A stretch of DNA of 13,919 bases from Deltaproteobacteria bacterium. GTDB lineage: Bacteria > Myxococcota > B64-G9. The notes beneath the pieces are model-generated. The model was not told where the DNA came from and searched no databases. It saw only the letters and a list, made by a program, of their open reading frames with translations. Below are positions 13,843-13,919 of the stretch, piece by piece (position 1 is the stretch's first letter; each line of letters starts with the position of its first letter). The DNA is taken from positions 1 through 13,919 of the forward strand of contig QMME01000068.1 in NCBI GenBank assembly GCA_003647095.1. The letters are read 5' to 3'. A program made the position numbers and the translations under genes.

Positions 13843-13871
13843 TTGACAACCCTGCAGCCAGTAACTACACT
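13843..13871 (+). promoter_or_regulatory. Sigma70 promoter reading out of the window
   Basis: A perfect TTGACA (13843-13848), a 17-base spacer and TACACT (13866-13871, four of six) make the best promoter match in the window. Transcription should begin near 13878 and run rightward, divergent from the transporter gene. A short inverted repeat, CTTGAACTCAAG (13814-13825), lies about 18 bases upstream of the -35 box. Confidence 0.6.
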
Positions 13872-13883
13872 GCCCGTGACAAG

Positions 13884-13919
13884 ATGACCCGCCGCTATAA
13901 AATGCCCAACATCGACGTC
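13884..13919 (+). CDS. Possible start of a gene cut by the window edge
   Basis: An open frame of 12 codons starts at ATG 13884 (MTRRYKMPNIDV) and runs off the window. It lies about 6 bases after the predicted start site of the 13843-13871 promoter, so its message would be nearly leaderless, and there is no ribosome binding site. A second in-frame ATG occurs at 13902. Too short to identify; the promoter is the main support. Confidence 0.25.
   Translation, partial: MTRRYKMPNIDV

Noticed and set aside
1..13919. CRISPR array, insertion sequence, tRNA or rRNA
   Set aside because: I saw no regularly spaced repeats, no transposase motifs and no cloverleaf or rRNA-like stretches. The only long repeat structure is the palindrome at 6446-6568.

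Overview
The window is GC-rich bacterial DNA with tightly packed genes. It looks like a Gram-negative anaerobe: there are two outer-membrane-type lipoproteins, a periplasmic OmpA-family protein and an oxygen-sensitive tungsten/molybdenum aldehyde:ferredoxin oxidoreductase. The mix of that enzyme, many sensor kinases and a GspE/MshE-N-type regulator resembles Desulfuromonadia and other former deltaproteobacteria. That placement is inference; there is no rRNA or tRNA to confirm it.

Layout, left to right. Positions 4-987 (+): a secreted M15-type D,D-carboxypeptidase fused to a secretin/TonB short N-terminal domain. 1033-1425 (+): a cysteine-rich lipoprotein with an EGF-like domain and clearly lower GC. 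1583-2025 (-): a toxin-antitoxin pair with an intact Phd/YefM-type antitoxin and a VapC toxin reduced to its two ends. Positions 1426-1582 hold nothing I can support. 2134-3999 (-): aldehyde:ferredoxin oxidoreductase, whose upstream region carries a 16-bp palindrome of the GntR/FadR operator type over a plausible promoter. 4160-4447 (+): a small lipoprotein. 4516-12157 (+): a signalling block with a membrane Cache-HAMP histidine kinase, a long palindromic intergenic element (6446-6568), a cytoplasmic hybrid kinase with one good and one degenerate receiver, L-threonine aldolase, an OmpA-family periplasmic protein, and a GspE-N/receiver/TPR response regulator. 12282-13760 (-): an organophosphate:phosphate antiporter-type MFS transporter, separated from the block by a strong hairpin at 12218-12252. 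At the right edge a good sigma70 promoter (13843-13871) fires rightward out of the window.

How the parts may work together. The hybrid kinase, the aldolase and the OmpA protein are nearly contiguous or overlapping, so they are probably co-transcribed. The Cache kinase and the receiver/TPR regulator flank them and have their own leaders. The regulators contain no DNA-binding or cyclic-nucleotide output domain, so output is probably by protein-protein contact (TPR). No CRISPR array, complete insertion sequence or classic defence system is visible. The features most worth pursuing are the 123-bp palindromic element, the internally deleted VapC, the peptidase-STN fusion and the GspE-N/REC/TPR regulator.
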